From JAJPXC01 sp964510535 (GTDB lineage Bacteria > Bacteroidota > Bacteroidia > Bacteroidales > Muribaculaceae), in NCBI GenBank assembly GCA_964510535.1, contig CAZECG010000015.1, positions 1 to 59,896 on the forward strand: a stretch of DNA of 59,896 nt, given 5' to 3'. The notes under the pieces are model-generated. The model was not told the origin of the DNA. It made no database searches and saw only the letters and a list, made by a program, of their open reading frames with translations. The position numbers were made by a program, and so were the translations under genes. This document shows positions 47,603 through 56,420 of this stretch, piece after piece. The first letter of the stretch is position 1; each line of letters opens with the position of its first letter.

Positions 47603-49473
47603 GAAACGATTATGACCTTATATGGGATGAAAACACGCGCCGCCGCCGACAGCTCGAGACCGAATATGACCCCATAACGGGGAAAGGGTGCTGCGGGACG
47701 AGGCTCATGGTCAATTCGCCCGCCACCGGCGCGGCGGTCAGGGTACCGGAGACGATGGTCGCCGACGCCGCATACGGCACGACGATGAAAGCCACCGAGT
47801 GGGAACGGCTGAGATGCCGCCACGACTTTGAATATTGGTGCGCCCGCTGCGTCACTATAAAAGACAAAATCAGCGGAGCCGACACACCGTTCACGCTCAA
47901 CGCGCCCCAACGCCGTGTGGCCGCGCTGCTCGAAAGCGACCGCCGCGAAGGGAAACCGCTGAGGATGATTATGCTGAAAGCGCGCCAATGGGGCGGCAGC
48001 ACACTGATACAGATGTACATGGCATGGATACAAAGCTACCACCGGCGCAACTGGCACTCACTGATATGCGCCCACGTCAAGGACACGGCGGCAACAATCA
48101 GGGGAATGTACAGCAAAGTGCTGTCACACTACCCCGCGGAACTGTGGGACGGCGACGAGCCGCCGAAGTTTGGAAGCTATGAGCGGTCGGTCAACGTCAG
48201 AGAGATAGCCGGACGAGGCTGCCGCGTGACGGTGGGGTCAAGCGAGAACCAAGAGGCTGTACGCGGTGCCGACTATGCGATGGCCCACCTGAGCGAAGTA
48301 GCGTTTTGGAACGACTCGGCCGCCAAAAGCCCCGACAAATTCATCAGAGCCATCTGCGGGGCAATCGCGCTGGCGCCACTGTCGTTGGTGGTCATGGAAA
48401 GCACCGCCAACGGAGTGGGCAATTACTTCCATCAGGAATGGTGCCGGTCAAAGGCCGGCAAGAGCGACAAGCGAGCGGTGATGGTGCCATGGTATGAGAT
48501 AGAAATCTACCGCCAGGCACTCAATCGCGATGAGCTCCCCGGACTGTGGCAGTCGATGGACGCTTATGAGCGGGCATTGTGGGAAAAAGGGCTGACGCTC
48601 GAAATGATAAACTGGTATCATCACAAACGGCGCGAATATCCCTGCCACACGATGATGCAAGCCGAGTACCCGACCGACGACACCGAGGCGTTTGTAAACA
48701 CGGGCCACAACATATTCGCCAACGAGCATATCGAGGCTCTGAGAGCGGGATGCCGTCAGCCGAAACTGATAGGAGAGGTCGACGGGATGACGAGCAACGG
48801 CCCGGGGATGCTGCAAGGGGTGACTTTCAAGCCGACATCGACCGGGAGCTTGAAAGTGTGGGAAGAGCCGAGGGAGGCAAACAGCCATTACATAGTGGCT
48901 GTCGACATCGGCGGTCGCTCTGCAACCAGCGACTGGTCGGTCATAGCGGTCATCGACAACAGCGGCGAGCGTCCGGTGATTGCCGCCCAGTGGCGCGGTC
49001 ACACCGACCACGACCGCCTGACTTGGAAAAGCGCCGCCATCGCGCGATGGTACAACAACGCTCTGCTCGTAATCGAGAGCAACACCCTCGAGACGGAGAA
49101 CACCGAAGGCGACAACTCGCTCTATGTGCTAACCCGACTCCGCGACCACTACGGCAACCTATACATCCGAGGCGACAACGACGGACAAACCGGCTCAAAA
49201 GTGGGCTTTCACACCAACCGAGCCACAAAATCACTTGTAATCAACGACTTGATTGTTCGCGTGCGCGACGGCGAATACACCGAGCGCGACAGCGACGCCT
49301 GCGACGAGATGGCCGTCTATGAGCTTAAATCCGGGGGAACCTACGGGGCGAAAGCCGGATACCACGACGACATACTGATGACACGGGCGATAGGGCTTTA
49401 CGTCGCCCGGCAACAGCGGGGCGAAATCAATGACGAAGAACTGCGCTTCATGCTCGACAAGAAACGGTGGTGA
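47599..49473 (+). CDS. Phage-type terminase large subunit, intact motifs
   Basis: A 624-residue terminase large subunit (TerL), the motor and nuclease that cuts and packages phage DNA. All expected motifs are visible. The ATPase has Walker A KARQWGGST (127-135), a Walker B-like AHLSEVAFW (229-237) with E233, and the coupling motif ESTANG (267-272). The nuclease has AVDIGGRSATSDWS with D436, VIESN with E493, and HDDILMTRAIG with D590/D591. It is therefore full-length and presumably active. No small terminase, portal, capsid, integrase or lysis gene lies nearby; the flanks are rlmN and patB. Base composition and codon use look like the host. Confidence 0.85.
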   Translation: MRNDYDLIWDENTRRRRQLETEYDPITGKGCCGTRLMVNSPATGAAVRVPETMVADAAYGTTMKATEWERLRCRHDFEYWCARCVTIKDKISGADTPFTLNAPQRRVAALLESDRREGKPLRMIMLKARQWGGSTLIQMYMAWIQSYHRRNWHSLICAHVKDTAATIRGMYSKVLSHYPAELWDGDEPPKFGSYERSVNVREIAGRGCRVTVGSSENQEAVRGADYAMAHLSEVAFWNDSAAKSPDKFIRAICGAIALAPLSLVVMESTANGVGNYFHQEWCRSKAGKSDKRAVMVPWYEIEIYRQALNRDELPGLWQSMDAYERALWEKGLTLEMINWYHHKRREYPCHTMMQAEYPTDDTEAFVNTGHNIFANEHIEALRAGCRQPKLIGEVDGMTSNGPGMLQGVTFKPTSTGSLKVWEEPREANSHYIVAVDIGGRSATSDWSVIAVIDNSGERPVIAAQWRGHTDHDRLTWKSAAIARWYNNALLVIESNTLETENTEGDNSLYVLTRLRDHYGNLYIRGDNDGQTGSKVGFHTNRATKSLVINDLIVRVRDGEYTERDSDACDEMAVYELKSGGTYGAKAGYHDDILMTRAIGLYVARQQRGEINDEELRFMLDKKRW

Positions 49474-49502
49474 CCCATAGCGGCAATGTCGCGATAAATT
49501 GC

Positions 49503-49510
49503 TAAATTCG
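49503..49510 (+). promoter_or_regulatory. -7 element of patB
   Basis: TAAATTCG (TAnnTTCG variant) lies 23 bp before the patB ATG and 30 bp after the terminase stop, so patB does not depend on the upstream phage-type unit for transcription. Confidence 0.4.
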
Positions 49511-49533
49511 CGCATTAACCCAAAGTCATCACG

Positions 49534-50718
49534 ATGAAAAAACATAATTTTGACAAGCATATTGACCGACGCGGAAGCGGCGCGTTGAAATGGGACGGTC
49601 TGGAGGAGCGTTACGGCTCGCCGGACCTTTCCGCTATGTGGGTGGCCGACATGGATTTCGAGGTCTGCCCTGCTATAATCGACGCTCTGCGGCGACGCCT
49701 CGACCATCCGGTGCTGGGCTATGCACTGACCCCCGACAGCTATTGGGAATCGATAACCGAGTGGCTCGACCGCCGTCACGGCTTCAAGGTGAGCCGCGAT
49801 GAACTGACATTCACGCCCGGAGTGGTGAAAGGCCTGGCCTTAGCTATCAATTTCTTCAGCCGCGAAGGCGACAAAATCGTGATACAACAACCTGTCTACC
49901 ACCCGTTCAGAATGGTAATCGAGGGCAACCGGCGCATCGCGGTCAACAATCCGCTGACCGACTGCGGCGACCACTATGAGATGAATCTCGCCGGGTTGCG
50001 TGAGACAGTCGAGAGGGAAAAGCCCCGGATGATGGTGCTGTGCAACCCTCACAACCCCATAGGGATACAGTGGGACCGTGAGACTTTAGCCGAAGTGGGG
50101 CGCATCGCCCGAGAGAACGGGATGGTCGTGGTGTCAGACGAAATACATGGCGACCTGATGCTGAACGGACGGAAACACTTGCCGATGGCCGCCGTCAACA
50201 CCGACACTGCCGCAGTGACCGTCACACTCGGCGCTCCGTCAAAGACTTTCAACATCCCGGGCATGGTCAGCTCATGGATAGTGGTCAAGAACCCTGAGCT
50301 AAGAGAGCCTTTCTACCACTGGCTCGAATGCAACGAATTTAACGATGCGCCGATGCCGGCGACACTCGCCGCCGAAGCCGCCTACCGCAACGGCGAGGAA
50401 TGGCTCGGCCAACTGCTCGAATACATCGAGGGCAACGTTGACGCAGTCGACAGCTTTTGCCGCGAGCGCATCCCCAAAGTGAAAGTCTACCGGCCTCAGG
50501 CATCGTTCTTAGTGTGGCTCGACTGCCGCGCGCTGGGGATGAGCCATGAGCGACTAATCGACTTCTTCGTCAACGAAGCCCGCCTCGCGCTCAACGACGG
50601 AGCGATGTTCGGCGACGAGGGGACGGGATTTATGAGACTCAACATAGCATCGCCGAGGGCAGAGGTCATCGAAGCGATGGAACGCATAGAAAAAGCCATC
50701 AACAATCATGGATTATAG
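49534..50718 (+). CDS. patB: PatB/MalY-family pyridoxal-phosphate C-S lyase
   Basis: A 394-residue fold type I PLP enzyme of the cystathionine beta-lyase/MalY group. Markers are MWVADMDFEVCPAIIDAL near the N-terminus, GVVKGLALAINFFSREGD, the cofactor-binding NPHNPIG and SDEIHGDLML, and the Schiff-base lysine in GAPSKTFNIPGM. It probably releases sulfide, pyruvate and ammonia from cystathionine or cysteine conjugates, or acts as an aminotransferase. The 3' end overlaps the aroA start by 11 bp. Confidence 0.9.
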   Translation: MKKHNFDKHIDRRGSGALKWDGLEERYGSPDLSAMWVADMDFEVCPAIIDALRRRLDHPVLGYALTPDSYWESITEWLDRRHGFKVSRDELTFTPGVVKGLALAINFFSREGDKIVIQQPVYHPFRMVIEGNRRIAVNNPLTDCGDHYEMNLAGLRETVEREKPRMMVLCNPHNPIGIQWDRETLAEVGRIARENGMVVVSDEIHGDLMLNGRKHLPMAAVNTDTAAVTVTLGAPSKTFNIPGMVSSWIVVKNPELREPFYHWLECNEFNDAPMPATLAAEAAYRNGEEWLGQLLEYIEGNVDAVDSFCRERIPKVKVYRPQASFLVWLDCRALGMSHERLIDFFVNEARLALNDGAMFGDEGTGFMRLNIASPRAEVIEAMERIEKAINNHGL

Positions 50719-51982
50719 AATATACCCCCCCGACGGATTTATCGAGGCGACAGTGAGACTTCCGCTGTCGAAAAGCATCAGCAACCGCGCACTGATTATC
50801 AACGCCCTCACGCCCGGAGCCGCTCCGCTCAGTGACACGGCCCGATGTGACGACACCGACGCTATGACCGCAGCACTGACCGCCCCCGACGGGACAATCG
50901 ATATTGGCGCGGCCGGGACTGCCATGCGCTTCCTCACCGCCTACTTCGCAGCATCACCGGGCCGACAAGTGACACTGGACGGGTCGGAACGTATGCGCCA
51001 ACGCCCAATAGGTCAGCTCGTCGACGCTCTCAGAGAGGCCGGAGCCGACATCAGTTACACCGGCCGCGAGGGATTCCCGCCACTCGCGATTAAAGGGAAA
51101 CGGCTCAAAGGTGGTGAAGTGAGAATAGACGGCGCAATCAGCTCGCAATATATATCGGCCCTGCTGATGGTGGCACCGACGATGACCGACGGCCTGTCGC
51201 TCAAAATCAGCGGTGAGCTGCCATCTATGCCCTACATCAAAATGACACTCGAAATGATGGAACAACGAGGGGTGGAAGCCGTCGTCGGGCCTGATTCAAT
51301 CGACATAGCCCCAGGCCGATACCGGCTCCCTGCCGACAACGCCATCGAGGAAGACTGGAGCGCGGCGAGCTACTGGTATGAAATCACAGCCCTGTCAGCC
51401 GGGAGCGTGACACTCCCGGGACTGTCGCCGCAATCGCTGCAAGGCGACGCGCGGTGCATGGAGATTTTTGAACGGCTCGGCGTGCTCACCGAGTGCGACG
51501 ACTGTGGCGGGTTGGCACTGACTCCCTCGCCCGATACACATTCACGGCTGGAAATAGACCTCTCGGAGCAGCCCGACCTGGCTCAGACACTGGCAGTCAC
51601 CGCCGCGATGCTCGGCGTGCCATTCCGGCTGTCGGGTCTGTCATCGCTTAAAATCAAGGAAACCGACCGGCTCGAAGCCCTGCGCAAAGAGCTTGACAAA
51701 CTCGGCATCTCAGTCGAAATCGAACGCGACGAGGTGCTGTCATGGGAGGGGCGGCGGCACCCCATCTTCGAAATGCCCCGCATCGACACCTATCAAGACC
51801 ACCGCATGGCAATGGCATTCGCCCCGGTGGCAATCTTCTGCCCCGAGATAATCATTAACGACATCGAAGTCGTGAGCAAATCATACCCCCGCTACTGGGA
51901 CGACCTGCGCGCTGCCGGATTCACACTCCAGGACGCCGCCCAAGCCCCGCTTGAGCCGAAAACCGCCGAGGAGGAGGAATGA
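50708..51982 (+). CDS. aroA: 3-phosphoshikimate 1-carboxyvinyltransferase
   Basis: EPSP synthase, 424 residues, transfers enolpyruvyl from PEP to shikimate 3-phosphate. Motifs are LPLSKSISNRALIINALTPG, GTAMRFLTAYFA, RMRQRPIGQLVDALREAGADI, SSQYISALLMVAP, ESDxx-equivalent acids around EEDWSAASYWYE, and YQDHRMAMAFAPVA near the end. The N-terminal loop is slightly shorter than in enterobacterial enzymes. It overlaps patB at its start and the small membrane protein gene at its stop (ATGA). Confidence 0.95.
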   Translation: MDYRIYPPDGFIEATVRLPLSKSISNRALIINALTPGAAPLSDTARCDDTDAMTAALTAPDGTIDIGAAGTAMRFLTAYFAASPGRQVTLDGSERMRQRPIGQLVDALREAGADISYTGREGFPPLAIKGKRLKGGEVRIDGAISSQYISALLMVAPTMTDGLSLKISGELPSMPYIKMTLEMMEQRGVEAVVGPDSIDIAPGRYRLPADNAIEEDWSAASYWYEITALSAGSVTLPGLSPQSLQGDARCMEIFERLGVLTECDDCGGLALTPSPDTHSRLEIDLSEQPDLAQTLAVTAAMLGVPFRLSGLSSLKIKETDRLEALRKELDKLGISVEIERDEVLSWEGRRHPIFEMPRIDTYQDHRMAMAFAPVAIFCPEIIINDIEVVSKSYPRYWDDLRAAGFTLQDAAQAPLEPKTAEEEE

Positions 51983-52383
51983 TAGTAATCCTGATAATAT
52001 TAGCCGCGCTTGTCGTCGTAGGGTCTATATGCTACATCGCCTACCGACACAGCCCCGACCGGCAAGTAAACGAGCCGCAACAAGCTTGCTGCGGTATGCA
52101 CATCACCTGCGAGAAAGACTCGTTGCTGCCGACAGTGAGCGAAACCATAGAATATTATGACGACGAGGAGCTTGACCGATTCAAAGGACGAGAGGCCGAC
52201 GACTACACGCCCGCCGAAATCGAAGAGTTCAGCGATGTGCTTCTCACCCTGCGCCCCGAGGAGATAGCAGGATGGGGACGCAGCATACAGCTCCGCGGAA
52301 TCAACCTGCCGACCGAAGTCAGAGAGGAGCTGCTGATGATTGTCGGCGAAGCCCGGCAACGCCATAACACCACAACCGACTGA
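51979..52383 (+). CDS. Small membrane-anchored protein with CCGMHxxCEK motif
   Basis: A 134-residue protein with one N-terminal membrane helix (residues 2-21) and a cytoplasmic part that contains QQACCGMHITCEKDSLL (Cys 37, 38 and 44 and His 41). An acidic helix (EYYDDEELDRFKGREADDYTPAEIEEFSDVLLTL) and the segment WGRSIQLRGINLPTEVREELLMIVGEARQ follow. The Cys/His cluster could bind a metal ion or Fe-S cluster. I recall homologues in other Bacteroidales, sometimes named phospholipase without visible support. The gene lies directly before a metal-ABC permease gene (3-bp gap) and overlaps aroA. Confidence 0.7.
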   Translation: MIVILIILAALVVVGSICYIAYRHSPDRQVNEPQQACCGMHITCEKDSLLPTVSETIEYYDDEELDRFKGREADDYTPAEIEEFSDVLLTLRPEEIAGWGRSIQLRGINLPTEVREELLMIVGEARQRHNTTTD

Positions 52384-52386
52384 ACA

Positions 52387-53205
52387 ATGACCCAACTGCT
52401 CAACTACACATTTTTCCAAAACGCCATAGCCGGAGTGTTAATCATCAGCGTCGCATCGGCCATAATAGGCACCTACATCATAGCCCGACGGCTCGTGGCC
52501 ATCTCCGGCGGAGTCACCCACGCCTGTTTCGGCGGCCTGGGACTGGGCTATTTCCTGGGCATCAACCCGATAGTGATGGCCGGGGTGTTTGCTGTGGTGT
52601 CATCGCTCGGTGTCGAGTGGATGGCCGAGCGCTACCGCGTCAGAGAGGACTCTGCCATCGCCGTGGTCTGGGCCACCGGGATGGCCGTCGGTGTGCTCTT
52701 CGTGTTTCTGACCCCGGGCTATGTCCCCGAGCTAAACTCATTCCTGTTCGGGAGCATTCTCACCATCACCGCCGGCGACCTCTGGGCATTCGCCATCTAT
52801 GTGACCGTGCTGATAGCCTTCTTCCTGTGGAAATACAAGGTGATTGTGGCGTGCGCCTTTGACCGCGACTTCGCCAAAGTGGCAGGCCTGCCGGTGAAAT
52901 TCATCACCTATGCGATGACCGTGCTTGTGGCTGTGTGCGTCGTGCTCACGATAAGGCTCGTCGGGGTCATGCTGCTGATGTCAATGCTGTCGCTGCCACA
53001 ACTGATAGCCGAAATCCACTATAAACGTTTCGGCCAAATTATGCGCGCGTCGGTCATCATCTCAGCCGTGACTTGCATCATCGGTCTGGGGCTTTCGACG
53101 CTCATCGACGTGCCATGCTCGGCACTCATCGTCATCGTCATGGTGGCGGCCTTCGTCATAGCCCGCACGGCAGCATCGTTGCGCCGCCGGCCTCACCACC
53201 CCTAA
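52387..53205 (+). CDS. Metal-ion ABC transporter permease (ZnuB-type)
   Basis: A 272-residue integral membrane protein with about eight helices and the ABC-3 family signature (IAGVLIISVASAIIGTYIIARRLVAISGGVTHACFGGLGLGYFLG, then NSFLFGSILTI and the cytoplasmic coupling segment ALIDVPC-like GLSTLIDVPCSALIVIVM). Such permeases import Zn or Mn. The ATPase and the substrate-binding lipoprotein normally needed are not encoded in the window, so they must be elsewhere. The immediate upstream neighbour is the CCGMH-motif protein, three bases away. Confidence 0.88.
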   Translation: MTQLLNYTFFQNAIAGVLIISVASAIIGTYIIARRLVAISGGVTHACFGGLGLGYFLGINPIVMAGVFAVVSSLGVEWMAERYRVREDSAIAVVWATGMAVGVLFVFLTPGYVPELNSFLFGSILTITAGDLWAFAIYVTVLIAFFLWKYKVIVACAFDRDFAKVAGLPVKFITYAMTVLVAVCVVLTIRLVGVMLLMSMLSLPQLIAEIHYKRFGQIMRASVIISAVTCIIGLGLSTLIDVPCSALIVIVMVAAFVIARTAASLRRRPHHP

Positions 53206-53275
53206 AAAACACCCCCCGGTGTCACACAATGGCAGAAAAATGAGCGTGGATAAGGCGCAAATAAAAGAATTTCCT

Positions 53276-53283
53276 TATATTTG
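53276..53283 (+). promoter_or_regulatory. -7 element of secDF
   Basis: TATATTTG on the plus strand matches TAnnTTTG; the leader to the secDF ATG would be about 48 nt and is AT-rich. Confidence 0.55.
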
Positions 53284-53337
53284 CAAGCTGAAAAAGTTGA
53301 AATTAACTAATAAACTTAATTAACAATATCTAAACAC

Positions 53338-56229
53338 ATGCAAAGCAAAGGAACATTAGGCAGCATCGTAGCCGGTGTCATCGCGGTTTTCTTGGTGCTC
53401 GTGTGCTTGTTCTACCTCTCGTTCTCGATGGTCAGCAGCCACTACGAGAAAAAGGCTGAAGAGTATGCGCTCAAGGTCGCCGGAGCCGACAACGTGGCTT
53501 CCGAAACTTACAACAAAGCCTACAAGAGCTTCATCACCGATTCGTTAGGCAACAGACCCATCTATCTGGGCTATAACTACAACGAAATCCAAAAATGGGG
53601 TATCGGATTAGGTCTCGACCTTAAAGGCGGTATGAACGTGATTCTACAAGTGTCGATGCCCGACATCCTCCGTTCGATGAAAAACGCCGAAACCGATACC
53701 GTGTTTGACGCTGCTATCGCCGCAACAGACCAAATCATCAAAGAACATAAGAGTGACGACTACATCGGGACATTCACCGAGCAATACCGTCAGCGCAGCA
53801 AGAACGCCGACTTCTCGGTAGTGTTCACCGGCCTCGTTAAGCCCGGCAGCAACGACGCCGCCGTGACACGCACCCTCAAGCAAGAGGTTAAAGACCGCGT
53901 CAACAACTCGGCAACCAACGTGCTCCGCTCACGTATCGACGCATACGGCGTGGTTTCGCCTAACATCCAGGTGCTTCAGGGCAAAGACGGTCAGATTTTG
54001 CTCGAGCTCCCCGGCGTCAAAGAGCATGAACGCGTTCGCCATCTGCTCCAACGCTCAGCCAACCTCGAATTTTACGAAACATACAAATCTAACGAAATCG
54101 CCGCTCAGCTCCAGCAACTCGACACCGAGCTGCGGAAAGACAGCGTCAACGGCGGTGCAGGCCTGTGGGAACAGTTCGCACAAGTTGATATGCAAGGCTC
54201 GCCCGTGATTGGCATGGCAACACAAACCAATCAGAGCATCATCAACGCGATGCTCGCATCTCCCGTAGCCAAACGCATCCTCCCCGCCAACCTGAAACTC
54301 CTCTGGGAGGTCAAACCTCAGACTGTGCAGTTCAACGACACCGTCACCAAAGCAAAGAAGGATATCGACCTCTACCGTCTCGTGGCCCTGAAGACCAACA
54401 ACGGCAAGCCCGCGCTTGACGGCTCATGTGTCGTTGCGGCCAACGCCGACTACGAGCAGATGCAAGGCAATGTCGTATCGATGACGATGAACAACGAAGG
54501 CTCTAAGCAATGGGCGCGCGTCACCGGCAACAACATCGGCAACTGCGTCGCAATCGTGCTTGACGACTACGTTTACTCATTCCCCCGCGTCAACACCGCT
54601 ATCGAAGGCGGTCGCTCACAGATTACAGGCGACTTCACGGTCGAAGAAGCGCAAGACTTGGCCAACGTGCTGAAGAGCGGTAAGATGAACGCAAATGTTG
54701 AAATCATCAGCGACATGGTAATCGGTCCGTCACTCGGCCAGCAGGCCATCGAGAACGGATTCATCTCGTTTGCAGTGGCACTGGTGCTTTTGATGGTGTT
54801 CATGATTTGCATCTACGGCGTAGCCCCCGGTTTGATAGCAAACTTGTGCTTGATAGCCAACTTGTTCTTCACTCTGGGTATTTTGGCATCGTTCCAGGCA
54901 GTGCTGACGCTGTCAGGTATCGCCGGTATCGTGTTGGCCTTGGGTATGGCTGTCGACGCTAACGTGCTTATCTTTGAGCGCACGAAAGAGGAGCTTCGTC
55001 TCGGCAAGAACATTCGCACAGCCATCGCCGACGGTTACAGCAACGCATTCTCGGCAATTTTCGACTCTAACTTGACTTCGGTAATCACCGGTGTCATCCT
55101 GATGTACTACGGAACAGGCCCAATCAAGGGCTTCGCCACGACGTTGATTATCGGTCTTGTCTGCTCGTTCTTCACAGCCGTATATTTAAGCCGCATCGCA
55201 TTCCAGCTCGGCGGAAAATACAAATGGTATAAGAACCTGACTTTCACCACCGCCATCTCGCGCAACCTGTTCACCAACACCAAAATCAACTTCCTTGGCC
55301 AACGCAAAATAGCCTTAGTGGTCTGCAGCATCTTCACAATCATCGTCGCCACCTCGCTCTTTACCCGCGGCTTGAACCAGGGTATCGACTTCTCTGGCGG
55401 TCGCAACTATGTGGTGAAATTTGACAAGCCCGTGAGCACTGTTGACATCCAGCATCGTTTGGCTCCCGAGTTCCCCAACTCGACCGTATCGGTAATCACC
55501 ATCGAAAGCTCAAACCAGGTGCGCATCTCGACCAACTACAAAATCAACGACGATGCCCCTGAAGTCGAGAAAGAGATTACAGACATCCTCTACAAAGTCC
55601 TCATACCCGATCTCCGTCCCGGCATGACTCCAGAGGAGTTCTCAACCGCCGACGAAAGCCAGGGTATCCTGTCTTCACAGAAAGTAGGGCCTACCGTGGC
55701 CGACGATATGCGCAACGAGGCTTACATAGCCGTCGTACTGTCGCTAATCGCTATGTTCCTCTACATCCTGCTCCGATTCCGCAACATGGCGTTCTCTGTC
55801 GGCGCACTGGCAGCCGTAGCGTTCACCGCCTTCACGATTATCGGTTTCTACTCACTGTTCTGGGGCATTCTTCCGTTCGCGATGGAAGTTGACCAGACAT
55901 TTATCGCCGCAATCCTGACAGTCATCGGTTATCAGATTAACGACACTGTGGTAGTCTTCGACCGCGTCCGCGAAAACGTGGGCTTGTATCCCAAGCAAGA
56001 CTTCTTCAACACAATCAATATGTCAGTCAACGCAACTTTGGGACGTACGGTGATGACCTCTGGTAGCACCCTGCTCGTGCTCATCTGCATCTTCATCCTC
56101 GGCGGCGACTCAATCCGCAGCTTCACGTTCGCAATGCTGTTCGGCGTAATCACAGGTACACTGTCTACAATCTATGTAGCATCGCCCGTGGCTTATCTCA
56201 TCAACAAACGCCGCATCAAGAAAGCATAA
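53338..56229 (+). CDS. secDF: Fused protein translocase subunit SecDF
   Basis: A 963-residue fusion of SecD and SecF that uses the proton gradient to help the SecYEG channel release exported proteins. The SecD half has an N-terminal helix, GLGLDLKGGMNVILQVSMP, the large periplasmic domain P1 (about residues 120-450) and six helices with the proton-relay region GIAGIVLALGMAVDANVLIFERTKEELRLGK. The SecF half begins near residue 655 (KIALVVCSIFTII) with NQGIDFSGGRNYVVKF and ends with a second helix bundle containing IGYQINDTVVVFDRVRENV. The fusion is normal in Bacteroidetes. Confidence 0.96.
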   Translation: MQSKGTLGSIVAGVIAVFLVLVCLFYLSFSMVSSHYEKKAEEYALKVAGADNVASETYNKAYKSFITDSLGNRPIYLGYNYNEIQKWGIGLGLDLKGGMNVILQVSMPDILRSMKNAETDTVFDAAIAATDQIIKEHKSDDYIGTFTEQYRQRSKNADFSVVFTGLVKPGSNDAAVTRTLKQEVKDRVNNSATNVLRSRIDAYGVVSPNIQVLQGKDGQILLELPGVKEHERVRHLLQRSANLEFYETYKSNEIAAQLQQLDTELRKDSVNGGAGLWEQFAQVDMQGSPVIGMATQTNQSIINAMLASPVAKRILPANLKLLWEVKPQTVQFNDTVTKAKKDIDLYRLVALKTNNGKPALDGSCVVAANADYEQMQGNVVSMTMNNEGSKQWARVTGNNIGNCVAIVLDDYVYSFPRVNTAIEGGRSQITGDFTVEEAQDLANVLKSGKMNANVEIISDMVIGPSLGQQAIENGFISFAVALVLLMVFMICIYGVAPGLIANLCLIANLFFTLGILASFQAVLTLSGIAGIVLALGMAVDANVLIFERTKEELRLGKNIRTAIADGYSNAFSAIFDSNLTSVITGVILMYYGTGPIKGFATTLIIGLVCSFFTAVYLSRIAFQLGGKYKWYKNLTFTTAISRNLFTNTKINFLGQRKIALVVCSIFTIIVATSLFTRGLNQGIDFSGGRNYVVKFDKPVSTVDIQHRLAPEFPNSTVSVITIESSNQVRISTNYKINDDAPEVEKEITDILYKVLIPDLRPGMTPEEFSTADESQGILSSQKVGPTVADDMRNEAYIAVVLSLIAMFLYILLRFRNMAFSVGALAAVAFTAFTIIGFYSLFWGILPFAMEVDQTFIAAILTVIGYQINDTVVVFDRVRENVGLYPKQDFFNTINMSVNATLGRTVMTSGSTLLVLICIFILGGDSIRSFTFAMLFGVITGTLSTIYVASPVAYLINKRRIKKA

Positions 56230-56253
56230 ATTCTGATACAACTCTTATACAGC

Positions 56254-56296
56254 GCGACACCACCCTGCTACTATGGCAAGGCGGTGTCGCTGTTTT
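56254..56296 (+). terminator. Terminator after secDF
   Basis: GCGACACC (56254-56261) pairs with GGTGTCGC (56283-56290) across a 21-base loop, followed by TGTTTT. It begins 24 bp after the secDF stop. Confidence 0.65.
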
Positions 56297-56374
56297 AAGT
56301 CTGCCACTGCCGGCAAACAAGCGTTTTAATATTTTTTAATCAGCATGGGCAACCTTTATTGACGGTCAGGGCGT

Positions 56375-56382
56375 TATCTTTG
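56375..56382 (+). promoter_or_regulatory. -7 element of recA
   Basis: TATCTTTG on the plus strand matches TAnnTTTG and gives a leader of about 32 nt before the recA ATG. No palindrome like that of the LexA-like gene (30521-30535) is visible near it. Confidence 0.6.
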
Positions 56383-56420
56383 TAATCAGATTGAAAACAA
56401 CCATAAAACCCCATACCAAT

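Noticed and set aside
45092..49473. Complete prophage or gene-transfer-agent cluster
   Set aside because: Only two phage-type genes are present. No capsid, portal, protease, tail tape, integrase or lysis gene is seen, and the flanks are housekeeping genes, so neither call can be supported.
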